The notes under the pieces: generated by a model
Databases searched by the model: none
Told to the model about the DNA's origin: nothing
Seen by the model: only the letters and a program-made list of their open reading frames with translations
Shown here: positions 25,301-36,589 of the stretch, piece by piece
Layout: each line of letters begins with the position of its first letter
Numbering within the stretch: position 1 is the stretch's first letter
Program-made: the position numbers and the translations under genes
Source: Bolinopsis microptera
Lineage: Eukaryota > Ctenophora > Tentaculata > Lobata > Bolinopsidae
Direction: 5' to 3'
Length of the DNA: 64,000 nucleotides
Assembly (NCBI RefSeq): GCF_026151205.1
Contig: NC_087084.1
Location: 4,085,538-4,149,537, forward strand

Positions 25301-28300
25301 AGCATTATCATTTAAAGTTTTAATGGTTTGATTGATGATAGAAATGTTTGAAATATGATTGGGATTGTTCACGAGGTACTCTATTCTTGGGGGTTTTGGA
25401 AACACGAAAACAGTCCATCATCATGTTCATTTCAACTCTAGTTTTTTTGTTTAAAGAGTTTCACTGTGTATTACATTACTTGTTAGTAATTTGACCCCAC
25501 CTTTAGGGTCCCACTCTACATATACCCGTTTATGAAGCAGGGGGATGAGGGTTATAAACAATTCTACGATTTACTGCCAACTAACATGCTTTACGAAGGT
25601 TTGAATTAAAAATGTATATTAATTATAATTAGATTTTGATTTAAATTAATCACGTGATTCGTGCATAATCTAAAGTTACCATAATATGTTTTACAAATCA
25701 ACCCGATACAGGCTTACTAATCACTAACACCACAACTTACATATTTTGTTAATAATATTATTACTAATGAATATTAAAACAATCAGTAACTAAATTAAAA
25801 CCATCCAGTTCGACACAAACAAAACTCGTACACGGTGGAGGAGTTCTTGGACATAGCTTACGAACAAGATTACAACTTTAACGATAACATGGCGTACTGT
25901 GACGGGTCTTTATATCCAGGTACTGATTATACCCTTTTTTAGTTTTAGTCTTACTTGTCCTTTAGAGTTTACATTAAGTTCTCTTTATATTAAGCTTGAT
26001 TTCATCTGAATATCATATAATTCAGTTTCTATTTATAGTTAGATAAAAATCTCTGATATAATGATTTAGAGATCTCCCGGGCACTCGGACGGTTTATTCT
26101 CAAACCAAAATAAAATGTTTTAACCTTTCCCTCCATTGAGCGCTGATTCAAGCTATCCTACCCACTGTACACGCCAAATACAAAAAAAAGAAAGTTAAGG
26201 GTATTATCCAATTGTCCTGGCCGCGGAATTCCACGTGAAATTTCGATCCTCACTATTAGATTTTTTTTAAATTTTCCACCTTTTGCCACTTACTATTTTT
26301 GACTTAATTAATTACACATTCAGCGTGATTAATATACAATATTATTATTATTACATATTATATTTCATTTCCCTAGTTACTACGAAGATAATGGCATCAA
26401 AAACTATTTTTTTAGTTTTTAGTCCAGAAATTAAAACCAAGCATACATTTTTGTTAATTTCTATCAATCTACTTTTACAACATGTGAGTGTAGAGTGTAG
26501 ACATAAGATATAGTAATACATTGAGAGTTGAGACATAAATCTGAAAATACGGCTTGCTTTTCCGTAATATATGATACAAAGAAAACTCCATTACGGACCT
26601 GAGGAGAGTTAGGACTCCTCCAACTACATTAAATCAATTCCTTCTGTAACGTCCTCAATAAATGTAAAAGATTTGTATTGTTGTAATTAGTTTAAAACTA
26701 ATCATGATATAGACAAACAGTCAAACACGTCAATCAGTCTGCTAGTGATCATATTAACCATCTATTAATTATTCAGTCTATAAATAAATAACCGATCATG
26801 AATCAGCCGTTACTATGACTATGAGCTATCCGTTATAAGTTAGATTTAAGACGTGTGATGACGTAATACGTTTGGTAATTCACCAGATGATGATAGCCAG
26901 TTATGAAGGACTTCAGCTTCAGGATTCAGAAATTGTCCCAAAAATTTTTCAATAACTTGAACATTAAAATGAACGGATGCGATAACGAGTCCAAAAGAAG
27001 CTTTAAAGCGATTAACCAATTAGCATCAAAATTCGAATGATAAAATCTTCAAATCCAGTGACACAGCAGGTTTTGTGTGGTGGTCTTGAGTCTTGACTGT
27101 TGTGACCAGCTTATTGAATACGAAATAATATCAACGTGGTACATTATGTTGAGAAGATAAGTTAATTTTTATCCTGCCAGTCACCTGCTGTGGTATCACT
27201 TTTCACCTGTGGTATCACCTTTCACCTGTGGTATCACCTTTCACCTGTGGTATAAACGTTTATTACACCTCGAGTTATTATATCTGAAACGTTGCGTTTT
27301 AAGATAAGTGCACAATGTGTGCATTTGTTGCCTATAAAAAAAAGATAACCATTATTAAAAAATGAAATATAACCGAGCTGCAGCTAGACACTTCTTTCTG
27401 TTTGACGAAATAATGTTATTTTTATTCCGTTAATTTATTTTAAAACAGTCAAACAAACATTGACATTTTAGAACGAAAAATGTATGCATATTCGATATTA
27501 AATAACATTCTGGGGGAAATAAAATCAACTTCGAGTTCTATCTTTATCCTCATTTCATATTCCCAAGCCTTCGAAATTAAATATAATCAAATCATGGCGT
27601 TAGAAGGTTATCAATCATGGTAAAATGAAGTTAAGAAGTTATTTGCAAAAACAAAACAAGATTAGAAAAAAAATGTAAATAAGTAAGTTAAAATAGTAAA
27701 ATTAACAAAACAAAATTGTAAAATCAAAATTATGCCAAATTATTTCATTTCAAACTGAACTTATGATGATAACTCAGCACTTGATAGTATAATCGTCTAA
27801 CCTTTCTGCACGCATTATTATGAAGAAAAAAACATCGTCAGTGTTGTTGATAGGGATGATCAGCTTGGCTTTAGTCAGTCAAATCTCTAGTTGTTCAGAC
27901 CTTCAGTCTCCTCTTCGTTTCTAACGAGTCTACACCAGGCAGTAAGTCTTCTCCAGTACCCGACATATCTCCTCCTCAACTCCTCCTTCCTGCAGATCAA
28001 GATGACTGGATATAGCACCGCGTATATTAGAGGCAGTGTGAACTCAGTGAACCCCAGAAATACTCCCATATCTGCTATATCTTTATCACTGTAATGCTTC
28101 CCCTCAAAGTGTTCAGCGTTGGCAATAAGCCAAAATACGAGTTGGCTGAGAATGTACGCAGCGTTACAGATGAAGAAGAGGAGAGATATGGAGAATATTG
28201 TGATTGACACGTGACGGCTGGTGTTTGGCATCAGTGGGGTAACTTCATCCTCTTCTTGTTCTTGCAGTGATCTCCTCAGGTATATAACCTGTATTATCAT

Positions 28301-31300
28301 ACAAGTCAGCATGAAAATTGGGGGGCCTAAACAGTAGACAGCTGCAACTATATATAGAAAGGCAACTAAGTAAGGTGTAGTGACCTGGAGGTTCTGACAC
28401 CTAGACAATCCAGAATCATCAGGTTTGCAATATACAGCAGCAGCTGTCGCGAATCCAGGTATAATGAACCCAAACTGTAAGTAGAGATACAGGAATGATT
28501 CAGATGGAAAATCAGGATATATCGGTTTATATTCGCTGACGATTACTGTGATGGCATCTGCAACATGAAGCATCATTATGGCAAAGCAAAGGTAAGTTAC
28601 AATTTTCCTTAGACGCTGGAAATTGATCCTGTGGAATGGGTTGGAGACATTAATGGTGATGGAGATGGTCATCACGAGATTGAACACCTTGGACCAGTTG
28701 ACACCAGGGAGGGCAGTTAGCATGTAGTAAACCAAGCTCTTATAAAGAACAGTCACATCAACCAGTCCTGTGTACGCTAGGATACTGATCACTGAGAGTA
28801 CCAACTCTCCTTGTGCTCTGAGAATGTCAGACAGGGCAATACCCATGAACAGACTTGGAATCAGCTTGTTTCTGTCCTTGTAGTAGTTGATAAAGATGAC
28901 AATGTTTTGGATCACAACTATCAGACTCAAAGGTATGGTGAGAGGGGATAGGTAGAAGAATGTTCCTTTGAAGACTAGGAAGACGCTGTGGTCAGAAATG
29001 TGTTTTACGCTCGACTGGTTCATAATCGTGCTGGTTAAAGGGATATCATGGTTAAATTAATGATGAAGATAAACTTTGCGATCAGCAATTCCTTACTGAA
29101 CACTCGACAAATCATTAATCAAACTCAAGTTCAAGAGTTTTTTATAGCAATTAAAAGTTAAATCAAATTAAGAAAGTAAAACGGAAATAGTGGACGACGG
29201 GCGTGGCACTTAACAAATTGAGCAAATTTTTCGGAAGACAGTCGCTTTTGGTCGTATTACCGACAAATATTCATCAGCTAAGAGACATTACGGGAAGAGG
29301 GAGAAAATATCGAACTGTCAATTTTCTGTTAACGTTCTACTCAATCTACTTTTATTATAGTAGTACTATTATACTTTTATATGAATTTGCAAAGAGAAGT
29401 GCAATATAAATCTGAAAAGCGTACCATTCTCCCCTTGTATTGGCACATTCTGTGGAAAGATAATTTGTTTCTTCAGAATATCTGAAATATAATTTTTACG
29501 TTCATAATGTTCAACTTCTTGGAATTAAAACCTGAAAAGCTCGTCCCACTTCCACTAAATTATATGCAATATTAGTGTACCAAAAATATAAATTAACTCC
29601 TCACCTTTACCCGCGTCTACCAAATAACTGGCACTATGACTATATTTAAGTACCGGACGTTCTTACCTCGTGTTTTTTTTTCGTAAACAAGTACTTGAAC
29701 GCGTTGGCAGTTGGAACGATATAAAATTAAAATCCTGCCACCGCGTTTACTTCAATAGTTACAGGTTCTAATCCGACGTATGAGAGCTACTTCAGCTGGA
29801 TCTAGATGAGTCATTTTACGGCATACGAAATAAATTTCACCATTATTTTGTCAAGCTGAACGTTGTGGTTACTGTTGTGTTATTAGGTTGACTGATTTAT
29901 AGCGTATCTGGTGGGTTTTACGGTTTTTAAAATTTTAAAACGTTTACAAATTTTTTTGAAACATTTAAACATCATATACGTTTAACATGTATAAGGATTT
30001 GAAAATTGCCATATCTGTTGCTTGATTAAAACTGAAAAATAATGTCAAACTTGATGTTAACAAGCTAAAATAAATTTTGAAGTTCGTATAACGTTATTAT
30101 ATACCATTGATACCACGATAACACGATACCACAATAACAGGGCCAGAATGAAATGAAAAATTTACATCAGCCCCTGGTTACGAAGAGATAAAATAGGAGG
30201 TAAAACGGGAAATGGAAAAATTTAGCAAATAATCATTCATTTCACTGCTCAATCCACATATTCACTCAATTCAACAGGGGCTCTATAGAAATTACCATAA
30301 ACATTACATGAATTCCTTTTAGCGTTCCTATCAAATTGCACGTGTAAATTCTTAGAACATTCTGTGGAAAGTTTGACCAGATAATATTCTCAACAGAAGT
30401 TGTGTTTATTTATTAATTCGCTATAGAATCCATAAAGCTGTTTTGTTACCACAGTGCGATACAAAGAATGATATGCAATATAATATAATAAAACAATTAC
30501 ATAGTATATAATTACGAATCAAAACTAATCGTGATGTTTGGTATTCTGTGGCTTAGTAAAACAAGGAATAAAATATCCTGCGTTAAATATGTATATACTA
30601 TATACTTATAGTATACTATTTATATAGTATATATTATATATACCATAAATATATATATAGTATTATATATATTGTATAGTTGTATATAGCAGTATACTTA
30701 TACATCTTTCTTGGATGACTTGATGTGTATAAAGTATCTTAAACAACCCTGAAACCAAATTGATGCCTCATCTTGTTCACAGGCGCAGATCAGCGGTCTC
30801 TAAACAGCGGTCTCTAAATCTCTAGATCTCCGTTTGTTTGGGGAATTACAAACATTCTATAACTAATTAATCGTCAATGAAATACTAATTAATTTTCGAC
30901 TAAAAATCAGGTTAAAACCAACTTATCACAGTTCGTAGCTGGGAGTACGTGATAGCAGAATCTTGTGGACACACCGCCTTCTTCCCGGCCGAACACGCTC
31001 ACAGAATGATAACCATCGAATCTAACGCCTACCTGCAACCCAAAAACCTGCCAATTCTTGTTAGGATATTCAAGGTGTGTAACAAGAAGTTTCCTTGTGT
31101 TCCAATTTTCTGTCCTACAGTTTAATTTTGAGTACTTTGAACCTCATTATATAATAATTTCATCAATTTTACTAACCGTCTGTCGGGAAATTCGATATGT
31201 TCTAACTTACAAGATATATCCTTGTGGTTAGGTAATACAATTTATGCTGTACTCACTACTGAGCCGGCAGCACTGTGTCCGAGTATTTACATTTGATTGT

Positions 31301-32139
31301 TTTTGTGTTGTTCTTGGACGGTTTTGAAATCCTGATTCCGACAAAAGATTTAACGTATCCAAATTACAGATCAGTGATCAATTAATGGATTTAGTTCAAT
31401 ATTAACTAATTGATTAACCCTTCAGCTTTATAAACGTGCGTACGACACATTAATTACAAAGAGTGAAGACGGTGTGATTAAGAATCTCTTTGCTGCTGAT
31501 CACAACAAAAACTACGGTGTTATCTGCTACCTTATCTACAACAACCTGGCTGGGTAATTATATACCAATTAAATGCCAATTAAATACCAATTCAATTTTA
31601 GTTTGTCAGGAGTTTCTCCCCAAATCTGGATGTTCACAATGTTATCTGTAAATTTCTAATAAGTTTTACTAATACATTCTAGTAAGGGGCCATCTACTTA
31701 GGACGTCCCCAAAATCGCAGATTTTCAGACCACCTGCACCCTCCCCTGGACGTCCGGATTTCCAGCTACTTTTAAGAGTACAAATAAAACCGACTCAAAT
31801 TCATTGTCATGTCAAAGAGTTGAAATAAATGAGACTTTTTCGTTAATTCTGCACAAATTTCCGGACGTCCGGATTTTCCCCCTGTCAGGATTTGTCCGAA
31901 ATTCCAAAACCACCCCCCCCCCTCCCTACTTACCGGACGTAGATGGCCCCTCACATCTCTCTATTTTCAGTTCGGCTGACCGAGTAGAAGCTGGAAAGTA
32001 TGCCAAAATAATGGTGGAACAGTGGGAGACATACTTCGTGAGAATCCCAAAAGAGGACACGGACGGTCTTACGCGGGTTATAGACGACGTTTATCAGAAA
32101 TATCCCGATATAAAAACTAATCAGAAGTATGAAATGTAG
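7317..32139 (+). CDS. TMEM260: TMEM260 protein O-mannosyltransferase, 18 exons
   Basis: Exons: 7317-7371, 7531-7686, 7985-8168, 8323-8497, 8709-8822, 8978-9110, 12107-12197, 16928-17027, 17226-17321, 21938-22099, 22272-22402, 22653-22778, 23996-24091, 25507-25598, 25809-25919, 30932-31074, 31426-31553, 31971-32139. All junctions are GT-AG and in phase. The total is 2262 nt, 753 residues, slightly longer than the human protein (about 707). The family is a GT-C type multi-pass ER enzyme (DUF2723) that O-mannosylates IPT domains of plexins, MET and RON. Seen here: a short charged N-terminus, first membrane segment near residues 35-60, the conserved SGDAGD then HPPGYPLY motifs (residues ~66-90) of the first lumenal loop, several further hydrophobic segments to about residue 430, then a soluble C-terminal part ending KYEM. 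The start ATG follows an in-frame stop and opens exon 1. Long introns host repeats and, in intron 15 on the other strand, a receptor gene. Confidence 0.95.
9258..9310. repeat. 10-bp repeat TTCATCGATA
   Basis: Five near-perfect copies of TTCATCGATA within TMEM260 intron 6. Simple tandem repeat. Confidence 0.85.
10106..10241. repeat. intronic block of the 22-bp satellite
   Basis: About six copies of the same 22-bp unit as at 1-784 (GTTGTTGAGTCAGCTGTGAACT) inside TMEM260 intron 6. The satellite family is therefore dispersed and not confined to the left end. Confidence 0.93.
11280..11681. repeat. 12-bp minisatellite CTGTGTACAGGT
   Basis: About 33 copies of a 12-bp unit, CTGTGTACAGGT, with a few CATGTC variants at the left end. 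Because 12 is divisible by 3 and the unit has no stop in most frames, five of the six frames are open here; none is a gene. Units are nearly identical, suggesting recent expansion. Confidence 0.95.
11824..11912. repeat. 29-bp direct duplication
   Basis: Two consecutive near-identical copies of a unit containing ATAGGGGTGGTTACTAGGG, each followed by TGGTAACA. The function is unknown. Confidence 0.8.
14093..14159. repeat. AAACAATT simple repeat
   Basis: About eight copies of an 8-bp unit (TTAAACAA) in TMEM260 intron 7. Confidence 0.85.
15235..15560. repeat. triplicated 50-bp motif around a hairpin
   Basis: ATAATTATCACG(T/A)CAAAGCAGTTGAT followed by ATAAAC...CTATTCT occurs three times (about 15255, 15312, 15525). 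Between copies two and three lies a GC-richer patch (15366-15500). It includes the perfect stem AACCGTTTATAATCG / CGATTATAAACGGTT (about 15400-15440) and repeated GCGATTAT. It looks like a small element inserted in a local repeat. Identity unknown. Confidence 0.65.
15699..15825. repeat. 18-bp minisatellite
   Basis: About seven copies of CCTCATTCTATTTTCTAG with CTAG/CTAA variants, in TMEM260 intron 7. Confidence 0.9.
16430..16921. repeat. AG-free pyrimidine minisatellite at a 3' splice site
   Basis: About 45 copies of 11-bp units CTCTAACCTCA / CTCTTACCTCA / CTCTAACCTCG. The array runs straight into CCCCCCTCAG, the acceptor of TMEM260 exon 8 at 16928. No AG dinucleotide occurs between about 16415 and the acceptor, and CTAAC, a good match to the branch-point consensus, recurs dozens of times. 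The array may therefore serve as an expanded branch-point and polypyrimidine region; that function is inference. Confidence 0.9.
18796..19376 (+). pseudogene. frameshifted secreted-type ORF pair in TMEM260 intron 9
   Basis: Two consecutive plus-strand ORFs, 18796-19005 (69 aa) and 19014-19376 (120 aa). The first begins with a signal-peptide-like stretch (MARLIELLLIVVVSVHS) and is then hydrophilic. The second is charged, with a CGCHEDD segment and many Lys/Glu. The second frame is open upstream of its ATG as far as a GCGGGGGA run near 18956, where the first frame is also open. A one-base change in that G run would therefore give one reading frame of about 190 residues. No family recognised and no splice or poly(A) signal proves expression. 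It could be a decayed gene, a sequencing error in a real nested gene, or chance. Confidence 0.35.
19377..21937. other. remainder of TMEM260 intron 9
   Basis: I see no gene or repeat array. A GC-richer patch lies near 21510-21770 with an open frame of 84 codons that looks like no known protein. Sequence around 19655-19740 (CTTCGTAGGGGGCTGTAGTC, ACCCTGTGCTTACCCC) may be a dispersed repeat, but there is no second copy in this window. Confidence 0.5.
23206..23330. repeat. 25-bp repeat in TMEM260 intron 12
   Basis: Four to five copies of GTGCAATACTGACGGTGATT plus TATATA, slightly variable. Confidence 0.85.
23390..23980 (+). mobile_element. tRNA-derived SINE, tandem pair
   Basis: Two near-identical copies: 23390-23640 (5' truncated) and about 23709-23980 (full head). 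The second copy begins with a tRNA-like part. It has a D-arm/A-box TAGCTCAATTGGTAGAGC, an anticodon-arm-like GAGACGCGAAATCTC, and a T-arm CTGGG-ATCATTC-CCCAG that holds a degenerate B-box. A unique body follows, ending ATTCTAAATAACTGATAA. The pair is flanked by TAACACACAA at 23380-23389 and 23978-23987, a 10-bp target duplication. A third, 5'-truncated copy lies at 52987-53139. The right end is only 15 nt from the acceptor of TMEM260 exon 13. Confidence 0.85.
24117..25272. repeat. G-rich minisatellite, about 1.15 kb
   Basis: About 25 units of 40-46 bp made of GGAGACGAGGGAATGGAGGA, GCGGGGGAGT and a G run with a C break. Unit lengths vary chiefly in the G runs. It starts 25 nt after the exon 13 donor of TMEM260 (GTGAGT at 24092). 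Nearly every unit holds several G runs of 4 or more, so G-quadruplex potential is high. The very long proline/serine- and glycine-rich frames on both strands are repeat artefacts. Confidence 0.95.
25920..27886. other. TMEM260 intron 15, left part
   Basis: AT-rich with no gene on the plus strand. At 26635-26690 lies a segment CCTCAATAAATGTAAAAGAT followed by TTGTATTGTTGTAATTA. It is repeated with changes at 53714-53752 and resembles a LINE or SINE 3' tail. GGTATCACCTTTCACCTGT is repeated three times near 27190-27255. Confidence 0.55.
27887..29023 (-). CDS. orphan seven-transmembrane GPCR-like receptor, intronless
   Basis: Single-exon ORF of 378 residues, nested in TMEM260 intron 15 on the opposite strand. 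Hydrophobic segments fit seven helices at about 24-48, 56-84, 96-128, 140-163, 220-253, 278-306 and 327-353. The N-terminus is short and has an N-x-S site at residue 2. After TM3 the usual DRY is replaced by NPFHRI. Helix 7 carries LIYAVLYPVILI in place of NPxxY. The third loop is acidic (EQEEDEV) and the C-tail is basic then acidic (RRRYVGYWRR...NEEETEG). This is compatible with a rhodopsin-like orphan receptor at the plasma membrane, but I recognise no ligand class. The ATG at 29021-29023 is the first Met of the frame. It could be a retrogene, since it lacks introns among intron-rich neighbours. Confidence 0.85.
   Translation of the reverse strand: MNQSSVKHISDHSVFLVFKGTFFYLSPLTIPLSLIVVIQNIVIFINYYKDRNKLIPSLFMGIALSDILRAQGELVLSVISILAYTGLVDVTVLYKSLVYYMLTALPGVNWSKVFNLVMTISITINVSNPFHRINFQRLRKIVTYLCFAIMMLHVADAITVIVSEYKPIYPDFPSESFLYLYLQFGFIIPGFATAAAVYCKPDDSGLSRCQNLQVTTPYLVAFLYIVAAVYCLGPPIFMLTCMIIQVIYLRRSLQEQEEDEVTPLMPNTSRHVSITIFSISLLFFICNAAYILSQLVFWLIANAEHFEGKHYSDKDIADMGVFLGFTEFTLPLIYAVLYPVILICRKEELRRRYVGYWRRLTAWCRLVRNEEETEGLNN
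29024..30931. other. TMEM260 intron 15, right part / receptor upstream region
   Basis: Region 5' of the minus-strand receptor. AT-rich, with TATA-type dinucleotide tracts around 30590-30710. No convincing coding or RNA feature. The receptor promoter should lie at its left end, but no motif stands out. Confidence 0.5.
31686..31950. mobile_element. 265-bp MITE-like element in TMEM260 intron 17
   Basis: Ends are inverted repeats GGGGCCATCTAC / GTAGATGGCCCC, with further GGACGTCC and CCGGACGT motifs near both ends and inside. No clear target duplication. The right end lies 20 nt before the acceptor of exon 18. It contains no transposase. Confidence 0.6.
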
Positions 32140-34585
32140 AGGAGGTGTGGGACTGAAAGTGGGGGAGGAGTGCACGCTTGTGTTGTCACGTGATTAATCA
32201 TAGCTAATTTGGCATTTTACCAAGATTCGAGGATTTTTTCGAAGAAATATCGCGTCGACTATTTTTCTACATTTACATTCGTTTGGGAAGAGTGACAATC
32301 ACTTTATTATGTACATTAAGGTATTTAGGTATTTATTTTCATCTTGTGTTAAATAATGTTAAATTAGTTCATGTCCTACGATAAAGGTTGAAAATCATGA
32401 GGAAAATCAATTTATTTATTCATAACCACAGTCTACTCACAGTGTTACCACCACGTGACCACGTGACCACGTGACCACGTGACCACGTCTTTGCTGGAGG
32501 TCACTAAGCTATCAAAACTAGTTCACAACGCGTAGTAAACTATTACTTGCTAGCTCCACTGTGTACAAATACAATATCACAGTCGATATCACCTCATTGT
32601 AAAGTCTTCACTCGTTACTGAACTACTAATAAAAGTAACAACATTTGGTCCAGATTTAAAAGCAAGGGATTGTTCACTTATTACGTCTGCCAGCTCAAGA
32701 GAGAGTTGGAAAAGTTAACGATAGTGTAATTTCTACACAATATTTATGTATAATGTATAATGTGGATGTGCCTGCGTAATGTGTGAACGATCCCTGTCAT
32801 TTACCGATTTGATGTGTCCGTGAAAATGTTATTATCAGCCACACGCAATCTCTCATATCTTTGAAGACTACGTTTGTTGTATGCCACAAGTAAGGGCGTT
32901 GTTAACTTGTTTGCTACCTAGTTGAGTGTCCTGCTAGTTGAGTGTGTACCACAACCTAGCATCCTGCCTAAACGTTCGGAACTCCCGGACCTATGTGGCA
33001 AGCCTGCTCCCTGAACAAAAAATAAAAAATACCGTTATTTAGTTTTGAAACCTTTACAGTTTACTTACATTCTCAGAAATTGTGTTGACAAGGGTTTAAT
33101 TAAATGTGTGTTTGTTTTTGTGTAATAATGTTAGGGTTACAAGCGTTGTTGTTTTTTCGTTTCACTTTTATTAGTTTACCAATGGAGTAGCGCCACGATC
33201 ATCAGAATTTGTATGTTTGAGTGATTTTAAATTTCAGATTTGAGTGAGATTAATTTCCCATGATCTAAAGGTTTTGTGATGTATACCTAGAATAATATGT
33301 TGTACATCTATGATCTAATTCTAAGCTATTTTATGTTGCTGATCAAAGCTGAATGTTTTTTAAGTTATGGATGAAGAAGTTACTGTTATTGATGGGAAAA
33401 ACTTACTTTATGTATCAGAATTAAGTTAGTTAGTCATCATTACACATTAGATATTTTATTAGATTAGATACAAAATATGAATATGATATAATTGATGGTG
33501 TTGATATTTAATACAATTTTCCTATTGTTATACTTTTATGTTATAGAATAGAGCAGAATTGAAGCCTAAATTATTTACCCTACGAAGGACTTGTGTATGT
33601 GGCGATCTTATCTATAAAACCTTCGCTCAAAGTTCAAAGCAAATCTTTCTCTTGTCAATCAGACTGTAATTAATTTCAAACTAAACTTAATCATGTGTGA
33701 TAGATTACACAATACACAAGATGATATAATATATATCAATGTATATCATGTATAATCTGAGACTTGTCTCTAGCTCTCGGCCTCTCGCTCGGGGACGGGG
33801 CTAACCCTAAATTGTAAATAGTAGTGGATAGTATGCAGCTCTTCCAGTTCCAGCCAGTGGCGCGTTATAACTTCACCTAACTGCATGTGCTGGATAGAAC
33901 AACGTTATAACGAAGGGCCCGACCCCGCTGAGTGGGGGGGGGGGGCAAATCTTCGTTTGATCAAACGAATGTGGGAAAATTTGGAAAACTTAACTGCGGT
34001 ACTAGAGCTATACTATCCTTACGTACCTGGGGATCTCAGGCTATCATGTTCATAAACATAGAGATTATGTTCATAAACATAGAATAGAGATTAGGCGGAA
34101 TTTGACAGGCTGAGCGAGTGAGCGCGGCCCAGTAACTGTAAGAGCTATCCCAAGAAATCTTACTGGCTGGCCGTGTTACTAGAGCCAGAGCTGTGATAAT
34201 TTTTCAATACAATAGCATATTTGTCGTCGCGCGTGATATGTGATATAAAGCCAAAGGTCTGAGGTCGCTGCTCGTTTTACATTTGACGGATGTTACTCGT
34301 CTAAATTTCTTCGAAGTAGCGCGCGCCGCTTTCTTCTCGATGGCCCGATGGCAAGAGCTACGAAGTAGCGCGCGCCGGGCCAGATCATTAACAATGGTCA
34401 AGTTTTACATGACCATCTGAATTCAGCCAGAGATTCATGACAATCACATTAATATACAAAGTTATAAAGCTGCAACCTTTTATTCGGTCCAAAATCATAC
34501 TTTTCGGGATAACTCAAAATCTACAATATCCCTAATTTTCCTCCTGTATAACTGGGGAGGAAACTTTATTTTCGAGAGCACTGAG
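32140..34585. other. intergenic region after TMEM260
   Basis: TMEM260 3' UTR sequence should start here; an AATAAA at about 32628 is one candidate poly(A) signal. CACGTGACC is repeated at 32449-32489. The GC-rich segment at 34300-34410 (GTAGCGCGCGCCGGGCCAGATCATTAACAATGGTCAAG) appears inverted at 38384-38425. No gene is recognised. Confidence 0.5.
32449..32489. repeat. CACGTGAC repeat
   Basis: Four to five copies of the 9-bp unit ACCACGTG. Each contains the palindrome CACGTG. Confidence 0.9.
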
Positions 34586-35366
34586 TAGGGGGTGCACCAT
34601 AAAAATAAACTTGCTCGGATTTAAAAAATTTTTGTACCATTGTTTTCTAGAGACTGTGAAAATTTTCACAGTACCAAATTTGTCATACCTTTTTGGAAAG
34701 ATCAGTGAGTTTCGTCTAGGTGCCATATTTGATGGTGCGCGGCTTTTGGAGCAAAATTAGCTGTAAAAGTCGCGTAATTTGACCAAATTTGACCAAATTC
34801 GTTGATTTTTGTCGTATTATTTGGATATATCTTCAGTTCCTTGAATGAGATCATTCTGAAAATTGGTGACGACCTTCCAATAGGGCTTTCACAACTGTCC
34901 GAAAAATTTGGTAGAAATCGGGGTTGATCACAATGCTGGCAAGCATTACCGTCGCCCTTATATTCACAATACTATTTACCCCCTATACTAGTATATCCCC
35001 TTTATTGTTTTCCAGGCATTAAGACTCATCGAAAGTAGTTCAGCAGGCATATTTAAGTTCAAAACATTCTAATTCAATGTTAAAGATGACAGGAATAAGA
35101 AATAGTTATGTGGAGGTTTTTAAGAAATTTGCGCAAAATACGCGCCAGCATGTTATACGAAATTAGGTAAAAAACCCAAAATCGCCATATTCAGGTGCCT
35201 TAAAAACCATGTTAAAATTGAGTTAGAGATATGAAACTTTGCAGGGCGTCTAGACCTTGTCCAAATCGACTGTAAAAAAAATTTCATGTTTCAGGAGTAT
35301 CGGGAAGTGGGTTTTCTGGAACCCCTGTTTTACAACAGATTGTCGTGAAGTATATATATATATTAT

Positions 35367-36589
35367 ATCAACTTAATAACACCAGAATGTGTGTGTGTCT
35401 GTGTGTCTGTGTGTCTGTGTGTCTGTGTGCAATTTCCGAACAGTTATACAAAAAAAACGGTAATAGTTACGGGACTGGTTTTTTCGGTATAGTGCCGACA
35501 AAACTCTGATGAAGCCCATAAGACAATTTTATAAAAATCGGCCGGTGGTAAGTGGTTTAATTGATGATTTTGTTCCAGAAATGTGACATAAATGGATGGG
35601 AGAGAGAACGAGGAGGATAACATGTACCGTAATTAGTTTAGCCCCACGTAATAGCAGAGCTCACTCTTGCGGCCGCTTTGTTTTAACTGTAGGGAGATTT
35701 CATACTTTCATAAGACAGCATTATGCGTGATATCAAATATATAATGCGGTTGTATACTTTTACATTGCAACTGTGACAGTAAATTCCCGGCCGAAGGCAC
35801 GGGTTACACTAGTATATATATACTAGTGTAACCCGGCCTACGGCCGGGATTTCACTGCCGCAGTTAAAAAGGGTAGGAGTAATTACCCGCAGAGTCAAAA
35901 CCCGCATTAGGTGACCCAATAGTTTCTTAAACAATAATCTCATAATCAGTTATTTCTTGTGGATAATTAAGTCATTATTAGCCATGAGGCACCACACTCC
36001 ATGATCATAAGGTCTGAACACCGATTATTACACCTCATCACTCCCGTCTTGAACCGCTTTCTATTTTTATTTAAATCGTTATAGAAATTAACCCTTGTTA
36101 ACTCCGCACCACACCCGCATATTATATTTGAAAACACGCATAACATTGTCGTATGAACTCTCTCTCTCTCTCTCTCTCTGCTGTCCAAACAGACCCCAAA
36201 CACTAACAGTCCCCCCTCCCCTAATAAGCTTAAGGTATAACATTACAGCAAATCTTCCAGGCTAATCCAATTATGACGCTACTTAAATGCAGCTATAACA
36301 TATTACACAGTAATGAGAGAGAGAGAGCAAGTCCCGTAACTCTTGCCGTTCTGCTCACGCAATTTTATGTAACATTTGTGGTACAAAACCATCAATTAAA
36401 CCACTTACCATCGGCCGATTTTAAAAAAAATTTCCTATGGGCTTCATCAGAGTTTTGTCGACACTATACCGAAAAAATCAGTCCCGTAACTCTTACCGTT
36501 TTTTTTGTATAACCGACCGGAAATTACACACGGACAGACAGACAGACAGACACACACACACACACACATTCTGGTGTTATTAAGGTGAT
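35367..36589. mobile_element. 1.2-kb element with ~225-bp inverted repeats
   Basis: The left arm (35367 to about 35592) and the right arm (about 36365 to 36589) are inverted copies. Both contain CTTAATAACACCAGAATG, a CA/GT tract, GTTACGGGACTG, CGGTATAGTG, TCTGATGAAGCCCATA and GTGGTAAGTGGTTTAATT or their complements. The core has CT and GA tracts (36158-36180, 36314-36328) and a palindrome near 35818. No transposase. Target duplication not resolved because the left flank is a TA tract. Confidence 0.75.
35785..35850. repeat. palindrome GGGTTACACTAGTATAT
   Basis: A 34-bp perfect palindrome (35801-35834) centred in a TATATA tract. Its outer imperfect arms carry CCCGGCCGAAGGC / GGCCTACGGCCGGG. 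A related half-site occurs near 14524-14560, so this is probably the junction of two copies of a dispersed repeat facing each other. Confidence 0.75.
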
